From Pseudomonadales bacterium (GTDB lineage: Bacteria; Pseudomonadota; Gammaproteobacteria; Pseudomonadales; Azotimanducaceae), in NCBI GenBank assembly GCA_022827905.1, contig JAJEIQ010000066.1, forward strand, positions 1 to 60,662: a stretch of 60,662 bases of DNA, read 5' to 3'. The position numbers and the translations under genes are program-made. The stretch's first letter is position 1. Each line of letters opens with the position of its first letter. The notes under the pieces were generated by a model. That model had not been told where the DNA came from, made no database searches, and saw only the letters and a list, made by a program, of their open reading frames with translations. Shown here one piece after another: positions 7,553 through 16,615 of this stretch.

Positions 7553-8989
7553 TTAGGGAGACTGATTCTGGGGCATGTAGGGGTCCGGCGTGCCCGGTGC
7601 GATGGGCGGCGTCGCCTTCAAGCTCTGGGTATGCTCGGCCAGGATTCTAAAGGCGGCCTTTGGCACCCAAGTGGCCGGAAAGAGCACATTGTCCCTTTCC
7701 TGCGGATCGGTGAGCAGGTTGTAAACGCGCGGCAGGGCGTAGGTGCGCTGCGCATCAAAAGCGGAGTCCTGCTCCTTGAAATGCAGCTTCCAGTTGCGCC
7801 ACTTGATGCCAAACACCTCGTTTCCCATGTAAACCACGAATCCTTCGCGGCCGGACTGTTCGCTTTTGCCAACCAAGAAGTCTGATACGTCAATGCCATC
7901 AATGGGCCGATCGCTGGGCACCGCCCCGCCAACCAAGGCAGCGATGGTGGGAAACAGATCCATGGCATGGACAATTTCATCGCTTTCCCTGCCAGGCTCA
8001 ATGGCATCTGGCCAGCGCGCCGCGAACGGCACCCTGAGCGCCCCTTCAAAGCCCGTGAACAGCGTGCCGCGCCAAGGCCCGGGGGAGCCATGCAGCGCGT
8101 GCTCAACCGCAAGGTTGGTGCTTCCGAAATCGAACGCTTCGGGTCCATTGTCGGCGGTGAAGATAAAGAGCGTGTTGTCTGCGATGCCGAGTTCTTCAAG
8201 CGCGTCGAGCAATCTTCCGGTGTAGGTATCGATCTGCAGCAGCAAGTCAGCCCATGCGCCGTTTCCCGTCTTTCCCGCGAAGTCGGGATGGGGAATGGCC
8301 GGGTAGTGGGTCGCCGTGTATGGGATGTAGGCGAAGAACGGCTTCCCCGCCTTAGCTTGCCGTGCGATGAAGCTGATGGCGCGATCCGTGAGGTCGCCAT
8401 CTATGCGTGCCCTATAGTCGAGTCGATAGGGCCTGACCCGCTTGGGCAACTCACCCCGCGTGCTCTCCAGAACATAGGTTTCAGGGACACCGCTGCCTTC
8501 GAATCCTTCTAGGGACGAATAGGTGGATTCATCTGTTGAATTAGGAATGCCATACCACTCATCGAAGCCCTGATCGGTTGGGAATCGTCCTTGTGTGCGA
8601 CCAAGATGCCACTTGCCGAACATGCCGGTCGCATAGCCGGCTTCCGACAGCATCTCCGCGATGGTGGTTTCCCACTGGACGAGGCCATACACGCCCTCTC
8701 CAATCGGCACGACGGCATTGCCGCTGCGAATGGCGTATCGGCCTGTCATGAGCGCAGAACGAGACGGCGTGCATTGAACCTCAACATTGAAGTTGGTTAA
8801 GCGCAGCCCCTCCGCCGCGATTTTATCGAGCCTGGGCGTAGCGGCACCGCGCACAATACCGCCGCCATTGAAGCCCGGCTCGCCCCAGCCAAAGTTGTCC
8901 AAGAACACCAAGACAATGTTCGGCCGCTCGTTCGCGCCGGCGTTTGGCAGCCAGGCCAACAACCCGATAAGCAGTGTTTTCCTGAGCAT
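7553..8989 (-). CDS. Exported sulfatase (arylsulfatase family)
   Basis: This 478-residue protein begins with a Sec signal peptide (MLRKTLLIGLLAWLPNAGA). 'RPNIVLVFLDNFGWGEPGF' provides metal ligands; the usual DD is DN at 31-32. The formylglycine motif C73-T-P-S-R77 in 'VQCTPSRSALMTGRYAIRSG' identifies a type I sulfatase activated by formylglycine-generating enzyme. 'GKWHLG' and 'FTADNGPE' are further family motifs. It would hydrolyse sulfate esters in the periplasm, for example of algal or host glycans or aryl sulfates. It is apparently monocistronic. No FGE gene is in the window, so it depends on one elsewhere. Confidence 0.9.
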   Translation of the reverse strand: MLRKTLLIGLLAWLPNAGANERPNIVLVFLDNFGWGEPGFNGGGIVRGAATPRLDKIAAEGLRLTNFNVEVQCTPSRSALMTGRYAIRSGNAVVPIGEGVYGLVQWETTIAEMLSEAGYATGMFGKWHLGRTQGRFPTDQGFDEWYGIPNSTDESTYSSLEGFEGSGVPETYVLESTRGELPKRVRPYRLDYRARIDGDLTDRAISFIARQAKAGKPFFAYIPYTATHYPAIPHPDFAGKTGNGAWADLLLQIDTYTGRLLDALEELGIADNTLFIFTADNGPEAFDFGSTNLAVEHALHGSPGPWRGTLFTGFEGALRVPFAARWPDAIEPGRESDEIVHAMDLFPTIAALVGGAVPSDRPIDGIDVSDFLVGKSEQSGREGFVVYMGNEVFGIKWRNWKLHFKEQDSAFDAQRTYALPRVYNLLTDPQERDNVLFPATWVPKAAFRILAEHTQSLKATPPIAPGTPDPYMPQNQSP

Positions 8990-9167
8990 CTTTCCTCACT
9001 TCGCATTGGCGGCGGCACTCTTTTCCTTGATCGCGGGAAAATGTTGTCACCCGAGTCAAGTTTCTTGGCCGGCGACCGCTTTCTCGTCGGTCTGAGGCAT
9101 CGCCTCGTTAGGGCTGCCAATCGCCGTGGCCTTGCTAACATAGCGCAAATCGTGGAGGTGAGGGTCC

Positions 9168-10469
9168 ATGAAGCGAAGGGGTGACATCGACGTAGTCGTC
9201 GTAGGCGGTGGGTTGGCCGGCGTGACCGCCGCTCGCGACTGTGCGAAAAACGGCCATGCCACACTGCTGCTGGAGGCCCGCGACCGATTGGGCGGACGGG
9301 CCTGGACGTCGCAGTTCGAGGACGAACCAATCGAGTTCGGCGGCACCTGGGTGTACAACTGCCAGCCGTTCATCTGGACCGAGATAGAGCGCTACGGTCT
9401 TGAAATTGAAGAAACACCCGGCGCCGTGCCCGACCAGATGATTCTGCTCGCCAACGATGAACGCACAGTGCTCAGCGGAGAACAGCTCGGCGAAGCCGTT
9501 GCGGGCTGGATGCAGTACACCGCCGATGTGCGCGGCATCGTACCCCGGCCCTACGACCTGATGCACAACACCGAAGCGGCGCTGGCTGCGGATTCGATGA
9601 GCGCCTTGGATCACCTGAACAGCTTGTCGCTCTCCCCGCTGGCGCATGCATTTTGCGAGGGCATTGTGGAACTGGTTGCAAGCGGCACCGCGGACAGTGT
9701 GTCCTACCTCGACATTTTGCGTTTCTACATGTTGGGCGGGTCGGAATTTTCGAACTTCATGGATTCAGCAGCGCGGTTCAAGCTGAAGCTGGGAACCATA
9801 GGCTTGGTCGAGCGAATCGCATCCGATGTGGACTTTGACATCCGCATGAATGCCGCCGTCTCGGCAATCGAGGACCGCGGCGACCATGTCAGGGTGAAGA
9901 CCAACGACGGGCAAACGTTTCGAGCCAGCGCGGTGGTCGGTACGCTGCCGATGAACGTGATTGCGGATGTTCACTTCAAACCCGAGCTTCCGGATGCCGT
10001 GCGTACCGCAGCGCAAGAGCGGCACCCCGGCAAAGGGGGGAAGTTCTTTCTCAAGGTCGATGGCCAGATCGGCAATGTCGCCACGGTCGCACCGGGTCGC
10101 CCGCTGAACTACACGATGACCTTCACGCAGTCAGCCCGCTCCACCCTGTTGGTGGCGTTTAGCAGCGACATGGACTTGGTAGATCACTACGATCATGAAA
10201 CCTTGCAGACCGAGCTAGGCGTCCACCTGCCAGGCGCCCGTCTTTTGTCGAGCACGTTTCATGACTGGAACGCCGACCCTCACGCCAAGGGCACATGGGC
10301 CACCTATCGGCCTGGCTGGGCGAGAACAGTGCTGCCAGCAGCCCAACAACAGTCCGGGCGCATTCACTTTGCATCGGGAGACCATGGCGAAGGCTGGCGC
10401 GGAACCATGGACGGCGCTATCGGGGCGGGCGTTCGCGCGGCACAGGCGGTTCGCAATCAACTCGGCTGA
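9168..10469 (+). CDS. Flavin amine oxidase (monoamine oxidase-like)
   Basis: The 433 residues begin with a dinucleotide-binding fold, 'DVVVVGGGLAGVTAARD' and acidic E36 in 'LLLEARDRLGGRAWTSQ', the classic amine-oxidase 'E-R--GGR-W'. 'IEFGGTWV' follows, and a C-terminal FAD-contact segment 'GRIHFASGDHGEGWRGTMDGAIGAGVRAAQAV' is typical of MAO-like enzymes. It has no signal peptide. It probably oxidises a primary or secondary amine to an aldehyde or imine. Its 3' end overlaps the convergent spermidine-dehydrogenase-like gene by 13 bp, and both may deal with amines. Confidence 0.85.
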   Translation: MKRRGDIDVVVVGGGLAGVTAARDCAKNGHATLLLEARDRLGGRAWTSQFEDEPIEFGGTWVYNCQPFIWTEIERYGLEIEETPGAVPDQMILLANDERTVLSGEQLGEAVAGWMQYTADVRGIVPRPYDLMHNTEAALAADSMSALDHLNSLSLSPLAHAFCEGIVELVASGTADSVSYLDILRFYMLGGSEFSNFMDSAARFKLKLGTIGLVERIASDVDFDIRMNAAVSAIEDRGDHVRVKTNDGQTFRASAVVGTLPMNVIADVHFKPELPDAVRTAAQERHPGKGGKFFLKVDGQIGNVATVAPGRPLNYTMTFTQSARSTLLVAFSSDMDLVDHYDHETLQTELGVHLPGARLLSSTFHDWNADPHAKGTWATYRPGWARTVLPAAQQQSGRIHFASGDHGEGWRGTMDGAIGAGVRAAQAVRNQLG

Positions 10470-12349
10470 ACTTCGCCCGGCGACAATTCGGATACGGCGC
10501 GGTAGGCCTCTTCGATGGCGGCTTCGGTCATGGCGTTGGAGGCGGCGTCGGTGGCGGCGATCGAGATGTTGCCGAACGGCTGGCTGGCGCGTTCCCAATG
10601 GCGCTTGTCCTCAGGCCACTGGCTCGGCTCGAACGCCACCCGGTCGGTTTCCGGGTCGTAGCCGTAGGCGTACCCGTGCGGCCAGCGGTTGACTGTGAGT
10701 GCGGCGATGTCCCGCGCCGCATCGAAGCCGCCGTCGCCGAGCAAGCGGTTGAGCAAATCGCGGGTGTTGCGTTCGAATGTCTCGAAGGGCATGGCCAGCA
10801 GTTCCCGCTTGCCGGCGAGGAACTGCTCGCGGGCGCTCAAGCCCGGCTGCAGGGGCGCGCGGATCATGTGCACCAATATCGGCTCGTCCGGGTCCTTGGG
10901 GCAGGCGTAGTCGCCGAGGCTCACCGGATAGTCGAGGGCAACTCGGTACTGGAAGCTGCCGGCGCACCGGGCGCGGTGCAGGCCGAGTTCGACGAAACTG
11001 CGCCAGTTGCGGATCAGGGCATTGGTGTAGACCAGGGGTGAGCGCAGGGAACTGCCGAGCAGCGCCCGCTGCGCTTCCGGCATTTCCGGGCAGAGCAGGG
11101 GAATGGCGGCGTGGTAACAGGCCATCACCACTTGGCCGCCGGTCACGGTGCTGGCCTTGCCGCCGCGCACGTAGGTGACTTCCAGTGGATTGGCGGGCTT
11201 ATCATTGATGTGGCGAACCCGCACCGCGGTGCTGTTCAGGCGAATGCGCACCGAGGAAGCGGGGTCATCGAGCTTGCCGTAGTCAAAGCGGGCGGTGACG
11301 ATGTCCTCCATGTCGCCGCCGGGCGCCGAGCGGGGAATCATGGCGCGCACCAAGAGCCGGGCAACGGTGGCGTTGCCGTCGGGAAAGTGAAAGATGTTGG
11401 GTTCCTCCACCCACCCCGAGTCGTCGTAGATGTCGAGGTCGAGGTCGCCGAAACCAGGGTAGTCGCTGCTCCAAGCGGTGCGGGCTGGCAACGCATCGAT
11501 GCCGATGTTCCACACGCCGTGGGGCAGCGACTCGATGGCGCTTAAGGCTTCATCGCCGATGCAGGCCTTTTCCTTTAGGTAGGTCCGATAGTCGGTGTTG
11601 GCGAGGTAGTCAGCCTGCGCCTGGGCCGTCATGCCTTCAAGGTAGTTGCGCTCGTCCGCAAGAAGGCGCGCCAGGTCGGCCTTGCCCGCCGCCGACAGCG
11701 GCAGGCCCGCCAGGGTTTTCGGATCGGCCAGATCGCCTATGGCGAGGTGATCGGTGCCGAACGCGGCCTTGTCGAAAAAGGTGCCGCGCGATAGCCCGAG
11801 TGACGAGTAGAGGTCGTGGTGATAAGCCGAGTAGAACCGCTTGGGGTCAATGCCGAGTTGGTTGATAAGGCGTTTCGCCACCGGCGGATAGCCGCCGGGC
11901 GATTCCAGCAGCATGGTGCCGCCGTAGCCGATCATCAGGCGACCGTCGATCTGGAACTCGTTGCGCTTGGCGTGGCCGCCAAAGTCATCGTGGTTGTCCA
12001 GGACCAGAATCTTGGCGGACTTGCCCATGGCCTCGCGGTAGAAGTAGGCCGCCGCGAGCCCGCTGATGCCGCCGCCGACCACCACCAGATCAGAGTGCTC
12101 GCCGGTGCTGGCCCCGGTCCAGCTTGCGCCGTCACGCAGCGCATGGGCGATTTCGAAGGAACCTGGGTGCGAACCGCGCATGCCGGTCAGCGCCGGGGGA
12201 TAGTAGCCGGGCAGGTCCTGGGCACCGGCATCCTTGGCCTGCGCGGACCGCGGCAGCAGCGCGGCGCCGATGGCGATGCCGGTTCCGTCCAGAAAGTCGC
12301 GGCGGGTGATGGCCGCGTGCATGCCAAGTTCCCGGTCGCGAGCGCTCAC
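10457..12349 (-). CDS. Tat-exported FAD oxidoreductase, spermidine dehydrogenase-like
   Basis: The 630 residues start with a twin-arginine signal ('ITRRDFLDGTGIAIGAALL', RR at 16-17). A Rossmann motif 'LVVVGGGISGLAAAYFYRE' (88-106) and 'LDNHDDFGGHAKRNEF' follow. The 'DFGGHAKRNEF' signature is found in the spermidine dehydrogenase family, which oxidises polyamines in the periplasm with an electron acceptor other than oxygen. Its stop lies within the end of the convergent amine oxidase. Its start overlaps the stop of the upstream membrane protein by ATGA (12346-12349). The coupling suggests that the membrane protein takes the electrons. Substrate assignment is by family only. Confidence 0.75.
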   Translation of the reverse strand: MSARDRELGMHAAITRRDFLDGTGIAIGAALLPRSAQAKDAGAQDLPGYYPPALTGMRGSHPGSFEIAHALRDGASWTGASTGEHSDLVVVGGGISGLAAAYFYREAMGKSAKILVLDNHDDFGGHAKRNEFQIDGRLMIGYGGTMLLESPGGYPPVAKRLINQLGIDPKRFYSAYHHDLYSSLGLSRGTFFDKAAFGTDHLAIGDLADPKTLAGLPLSAAGKADLARLLADERNYLEGMTAQAQADYLANTDYRTYLKEKACIGDEALSAIESLPHGVWNIGIDALPARTAWSSDYPGFGDLDLDIYDDSGWVEEPNIFHFPDGNATVARLLVRAMIPRSAPGGDMEDIVTARFDYGKLDDPASSVRIRLNSTAVRVRHINDKPANPLEVTYVRGGKASTVTGGQVVMACYHAAIPLLCPEMPEAQRALLGSSLRSPLVYTNALIRNWRSFVELGLHRARCAGSFQYRVALDYPVSLGDYACPKDPDEPILVHMIRAPLQPGLSAREQFLAGKRELLAMPFETFERNTRDLLNRLLGDGGFDAARDIAALTVNRWPHGYAYGYDPETDRVAFEPSQWPEDKRHWERASQPFGNISIAATDAASNAMTEAAIEEAYRAVSELSPGEVQPS

Positions 12350-13257
12350 GATCTGGCGGCTTGGCCCTGGGAGTGCCGTAGGTAAACGCCAACGCCAATG
12401 ACGGCTAGGGCCAAGAAGGGTTCAAAGGGCCAGTAGGGGAGATAGAGTTCCGGTATCTGGGTGAGCGCGTAGCCGTACAGATACTCATCAGCCACCACTC
12501 GCAACGCAGAGCCGAGGCCAGTCACGACCACGCCGATGCCGATGAGCGCCACGCCAACCCCCCAGGCCAGCGGGTGCGCGGTGGCATTCGGGGATTCCTT
12601 CGCCGCGGCCTTGGCCCGCTTGCGGCCCCAAGCGGCGGCGCGCAGCACCCAAGCGGCAAGGCCCGCAACGTAGTAGATGTAGTCGAGTGGAACCGGGTTC
12701 GAGTAGTAGAACAGCGCCCACCAGTAAACGCTGAAGGCATAGGCCCACAGGAAGTAGATGCCGCCGAGGTGCAGGATGCGCCACTGCTTGGGCTTTAGGA
12801 GCCTGCGGCCCTTCGGGAAGGAGGTCGCCGTCATCGCGATGAGGAAGGCGTAGCCTCCCACGCCCTCGATGGCATCGCGCAGCACATACACCTCGTTGAC
12901 GTAGTAGTCGGTGTGCACGGTGACCATCCAGAGAATGAAAAGCCCCTGCCAGGCCATGGCCGCGGCAAAGCACAGCCCGATGTACTTGCGGTTGCGCAGC
13001 AGCCAGCGGCTGAAGTGCCCGGGAAACAGCACTTGCAGGGAGGATGCGGCGAAGGCGATGTACAGCCAAGGGACGGCGCAGCGCACGGAGAGCTGGATCA
13101 TGGCCGAAACGCCAGGGCCGCTGCTTAAGTCCTCGACCATCATGGCGACGATCATGCCAGCAGAGATCGGCCCAGTGACCAACCAAAACAGCCCCCACTT
13201 GTTCAAGGCGGGCTCTTTAAGCACTTCGTTCAGGTCATTGCTCATGGCTTTGGCCAT
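12346..13257 (-). CDS. Ferric-reductase-like multi-pass membrane protein
   Basis: The 303-residue protein has seven or eight hydrophobic segments, for example 'LFWLVTGPISAGMIVAMM', 'IGLCFAAAMAWQGLFILWMV', 'GGIYFLWAYAFSVYWWALFYY' and 'WGVGVALIGIGVVVTGLG'. 'LLRNRKYIGL' and 'KQWRILHLGGIYFL' resemble ferric-reductase/MsrQ-type domains ('RR-LGL', 'W--LH-L-Y'). One usual haem-ligand position is Gln (AWQG) instead of His. A start at residue 5 (MSND) is equally possible. It precedes and is coupled to the Tat-exported flavoprotein, so a role as its membrane electron acceptor is likely but unproven. A short dyad CCTA-N5-TAGG lies near 13313, upstream of the operon. Confidence 0.65.
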   Translation of the reverse strand: MAKAMSNDLNEVLKEPALNKWGLFWLVTGPISAGMIVAMMVEDLSSGPGVSAMIQLSVRCAVPWLYIAFAASSLQVLFPGHFSRWLLRNRKYIGLCFAAAMAWQGLFILWMVTVHTDYYVNEVYVLRDAIEGVGGYAFLIAMTATSFPKGRRLLKPKQWRILHLGGIYFLWAYAFSVYWWALFYYSNPVPLDYIYYVAGLAAWVLRAAAWGRKRAKAAAKESPNATAHPLAWGVGVALIGIGVVVTGLGSALRVVADEYLYGYALTQIPELYLPYWPFEPFLALAVIGVGVYLRHSQGQAARS

Positions 13258-13395
13258 ACGTCGAATCAGCGCGTGCCCAGCAGTCTAGTGGCGAGCGCAG
13301 GTAAGGGTCATCCTACCGTATAGGTTGAGCAGTATGGCATCGCGGCTTCGAACGCCACGAGTCGTGACAGCCGTCTTGCCGGGCCCACCAGGCTG

Positions 13396-14184
13396 TCAAC
13401 GCCCGGTGAACTGAGCTTCCCGCTTCTCGAGAAACGCCTTCACCCCCTCTTGATGGTCTTCGCTCACGAAGCACGCCTGCAATGCCGCAAAGCTTTCCTG
13501 CGTGTGCTCCTCCGGGGTGCGCGAGGTGCCTTGGTAAACGAGCTGCTTGATCAGGCCGAGAGCGAACGGCGAACTGCGTAGAATCGCATCGACCAGTTCA
13601 CGGGTGCGTTCGGCCAGAGCCTCCGGCGCGACGACATCGTGGGCGTATCCAATTGCCTGCGCTTCGTCCGGGAGCAGGAAGCGCCCGCTGAACAGGAGCT
13701 CGAGCGCACGGGGCATACCGATGAGGCGCGGCAGCAGCCAAGTGCCAGCGCCGGTGTCGGGCACCAGCCCGCGCTGGGCGAACAGCCAGGCTATGCGCGC
13801 CCGCGTGCTGAAAATTCGGATGTCCGCATGGCTCGTGAATTCCGCACCCATGCCCACGGCCGGGCCGTCGACGGCGCAGATGGTGGGTTTGGGGCATTTC
13901 GCCAGCGCCCACCAGCCGAGGCCGGGTTCGTGCCCTGCCGCGTTCCCGCTGCGCTCTTCAGTCGTCTGCGTATCGAAGTCGGAAAGATCAGTGCCCGCGC
14001 AGAATGCCCCGCCGGCGCCGGTTAGGACCAGCACACGCACGGCATCGTCGGCGCTCGCCTTGGCGATCAGCCGCCCGTATTCGGCGTTCATGGCGTGGGT
14101 CATGGCATTCCTGCGTTCAGGCCGGTCAATCGTGATCGTGGCAACGTGGTCCTGCACGTCGTAATGGATGTTGTCGTGGCTCAT
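13396..14184 (-). CDS. Enoyl-CoA hydratase/isomerase-family protein
   Basis: The 262 residues carry the crotonase fold. 'HVATITIDRPERRNAM' is followed by the oxyanion-hole loop 'GAGGAFCAGTDLSDF' and 'PTICAVDGPAVGMGAEFTSHADIRIFS'. The segment 'FAQRGLVPDTGAGTWLLPRLIG' holds the second catalytic region; the typical acidic residue there is replaced by 'PDTGAG', as in several crotonases of divergent function. The protein is cytoplasmic and acts on acyl-CoA esters. It stands alone downstream of the dehydratase gene and may support the acyl-CoA chemistry of the TetR regulon to its right, which is inference. Confidence 0.87.
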   Translation of the reverse strand: MSHDNIHYDVQDHVATITIDRPERRNAMTHAMNAEYGRLIAKASADDAVRVLVLTGAGGAFCAGTDLSDFDTQTTEERSGNAAGHEPGLGWWALAKCPKPTICAVDGPAVGMGAEFTSHADIRIFSTRARIAWLFAQRGLVPDTGAGTWLLPRLIGMPRALELLFSGRFLLPDEAQAIGYAHDVVAPEALAERTRELVDAILRSSPFALGLIKQLVYQGTSRTPEEHTQESFAALQACFVSEDHQEGVKAFLEKREAQFTGR

Positions 14185-14285
14185 GGGGTTCGCTTCCCTC
14201 CTCCCTTAGCGGTGGTTCCCGGCCATTCTACTGTCGGAGTCACCCGTGCGCCTCATTGAAGCCTGAGTGTCCAATCGGCAATCCG

Positions 14286-15254
14286 TCAGGGAAACAGCGC
14301 CAGTTCGAAGAATGTCCGGGCGTCTATGTTGGTGCCGGACACGATGGCTGCGACCCGCTTGCCCCGCAACGCATCCGCCAGCGGACCGAGGAGTGCTGCG
14401 GTGGCCGCCGCGCCGGCCGGCTCAAGCGCCAGTTTCGTTTCCAGGAACAGAACTCCCATGGCGCGGCGCATCGCGTCGTCGTCGATCTTGACCAGTTCAT
14501 CGACGTGCTTGCGGCACAGTTCAAAGGAATAGGGCGCCGCATGGGGCGCGCCGAGGCTGTCGGCGATGGTGGTCACTTGGTCGATCCCTTCTGGCGAGCC
14601 AGCCGCGAAACTGCGGTGCATGGTGTCAGCCCCCTCGGGTTCCACGCCATAAACGCGACAGGCGGGTTGCGCGGCCTTGATTGCAGTTGCCACGCCAGCG
14701 CACAGGCCACCGCCGCCGATGGGCACGATCACCGCATCAAGATCTGGCGCTTGGCGAGCCAGTTCGAGGCCTAGGGTCGCGGTGCCGAGCACGGTGGTGC
14801 GCCCTTCGAACGGATGAATCAGGGTGCGTCCCTCGTCCCGTTCGATCGCGGCGGCTGTCTCGAAAGCGGCGTGTACATCGGGCACCTGCACGAGTTCGGC
14901 ACCGTAAGCCCTTACCTGCGCCACCCGAAACGGGTTGGCGGTGCGCATCATGACCACCTTCGCACTCGTGCCGATGCGCTGCGCGGCAAAAGCGACGGCG
15001 ATGGCATGGTTGCCAGCGCTCACCGCAGTAACCCCCCGCTCGCGCGCCGGTCCATCGAGGGCAAGCGCATGCAGCAGGGCACCGCGCACCTTGAAGGTGC
15101 CCGTCAGCTGCAACACCTCCAGCTTTAGGAAGGCCGCACTCCCGGCACCGAGTCGAGCCTCGATCAGGGGAGAGCGCCAACGATGCGTCGGCGTCTCGTT
15201 GACCAGCCCACCGAGGGCAGCCCGAACCTCCTCGATGTCCTCCAGCGTCAACAT
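14286..15254 (-). CDS. PLP-dependent threonine/serine dehydratase-like enzyme
   Basis: This 322-residue fold-type II PLP enzyme has the Schiff-base Lys K55 in 'LTGTFKVRGAL', the substrate Asn loop 'AVSAGNHAIAVAFAAQ' and the phosphate-binding glycine loop 'PIGGGGLCAG'. It lacks a C-terminal ACT domain. That points to the catabolic threonine dehydratase / serine racemase / hydroxyaspartate dehydratase branch rather than biosynthetic IlvA. It would deaminate a hydroxy-amino acid to a 2-oxo acid and ammonia. It lies 49 bp downstream of the AAA/DUF4143 gene on the same strand, which is probably incidental. Confidence 0.87.
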   Translation of the reverse strand: MLTLEDIEEVRAALGGLVNETPTHRWRSPLIEARLGAGSAAFLKLEVLQLTGTFKVRGALLHALALDGPARERGVTAVSAGNHAIAVAFAAQRIGTSAKVVMMRTANPFRVAQVRAYGAELVQVPDVHAAFETAAAIERDEGRTLIHPFEGRTTVLGTATLGLELARQAPDLDAVIVPIGGGGLCAGVATAIKAAQPACRVYGVEPEGADTMHRSFAAGSPEGIDQVTTIADSLGAPHAAPYSFELCRKHVDELVKIDDDAMRRAMGVLFLETKLALEPAGAAATAALLGPLADALRGKRVAAIVSGTNIDARTFFELALFP

Positions 15255-15303
15255 CCGGGCTCAGTCTGCCTGGAGTTCGCCCAGTGTGTGCGCGTCCGCG
15301 CAG

Positions 15304-16536
15304 TCACAGTATTCGCCACCAAGGCGCAGCGAGGATTCCGTCGCTCATCTGCACGATCTCGCTGCCGCCGTGCAAGAGCAGACCGCCGGCGAATCGATCG
15401 GCGTACTCCTCTCGAAACAACCGAAGCCCGGTTGTATGCGCGTACCGTGGTACGCCGGCCTTCACCTCGATGGCCAGCAGGCGGTCGCCGGATTCAATCA
15501 CGAAGTCCACTTCGCGATCGGTTGTGGTGCGCCAGTAGAGCACTTCAGGCTTAGGTATCTGGCCCTCTCGCCACACCAGCAGGTCCACGAGCACCAGATT
15601 TTCCAAGTGAGCGCCGGTCAACTCGGTGCTGCCACTCAGCCAGAGCGCGAGCGCCGGGTCGCTCCAGTAGAGCTTGGGGCCCTTGATTAGGCGTTTAGTC
15701 CGGTTGACCGAGTAGGCGGGCAGCCGGAAGGCCTGAAACGAGGTCTCCAGCAGGCCGAGGTAGCGCTGCACGGTGGCGCGGGGGATGCCCGTGTCCCGAG
15801 CAACTTCCGCCTGGTTCACCAGGCCGCCGAGACGGTGGCTGGCGGCACGCATGAGGCGGCGGAAATCTACGAGGTCGCTAACTGCTGACAGCGCCTGAAG
15901 ATCACGTTCCAGATAGGTGCGAATGTAGCCGTCAAACCAAAGGGCACGAGCCTCCTGGTCGGGCAACTCCAAGGCGGGGGTGGGATAACCGCTTTCGCGT
16001 GCCGCCGTACGCCAGTCCACAGGCGTGCCTTGCCGTTGCTCAATGAAGGCGCCCCACTCATCCGCCGGCGTTGACAGCAAATCCGACCAGATTCCGGGCA
16101 CGCCCCTGCCGAGCCTTTCCTGTCGGGTGAGCGGCCAGAGATTGACGTAGATCGCACGGCCCGCCAGAGATTCGGATACGCGCTGCATGAGAAGCAGATT
16201 GGCCGAGCCGGTGAGCACGAAGCGACCATTCCTGCGCGGCCGGTCGGAATCCACGGCGCGCTTCACCGCGAGCAGCAGGTCGGGTTCACGCTGCACTTCG
16301 TCCAACGCGAGGCGCGGGGCGCTGCGGACCAGATCGTCCGGCGCAAGGCGCGTCCGCTCGCGCACATCAGGGTCATCGAGGGTGAGGTAAAGATGGTCGG
16401 AGAGCGAAGGTTCGTGTTGCACCAATGTGCTCTTGCCGGTCTGCCGGGCGCCCATGAGGACCACGACGGGGGAAACGGCGAGCGCCTTGCGGAGCAGGCC
16501 AGCAGCGAAACGTGGAGCGTAGGAGAAGCCGTTCAC
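15304..16536 (-). CDS. AAA-family ATPase with DUF4143 domain (orphan)
   Basis: The 410 residues include P-loop 'GARQTGKST' (29-37), Walker B 'PRLALDEVQREPDLL', sensor 'RFVLTGSANLLLM' and 'VYVNLWPLTRQE'-like family text. A DUF4143 winged-helix and nuclease-like C-terminus follows, with 'DREVDFVIESGDRLLAIEVKAG', the D-x(n)-E-x-K pattern of PD-(D/E)XK folds. The family is very common in bacteria as solitary genes with unclear role. This copy is intact with all ATPase motifs. It is the second member in the window; the other, at 6075-7484, is not a close paralogue. Confidence 0.85.
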   Translation of the reverse strand: MNGFSYAPRFAAGLLRKALAVSPVVVLMGARQTGKSTLVQHEPSLSDHLYLTLDDPDVRERTRLAPDDLVRSAPRLALDEVQREPDLLLAVKRAVDSDRPRRNGRFVLTGSANLLLMQRVSESLAGRAIYVNLWPLTRQERLGRGVPGIWSDLLSTPADEWGAFIEQRQGTPVDWRTAARESGYPTPALELPDQEARALWFDGYIRTYLERDLQALSAVSDLVDFRRLMRAASHRLGGLVNQAEVARDTGIPRATVQRYLGLLETSFQAFRLPAYSVNRTKRLIKGPKLYWSDPALALWLSGSTELTGAHLENLVLVDLLVWREGQIPKPEVLYWRTTTDREVDFVIESGDRLLAIEVKAGVPRYAHTTGLRLFREEYADRFAGGLLLHGGSEIVQMSDGILAAPWWRIL

Positions 16537-16615
16537 GATGTTGGCGATTATTGCCCACTACATGGGCGATTATCAATCACCAGCAGGCGGGGAATTACTC
16601 TCTCGATGTGTTCCG

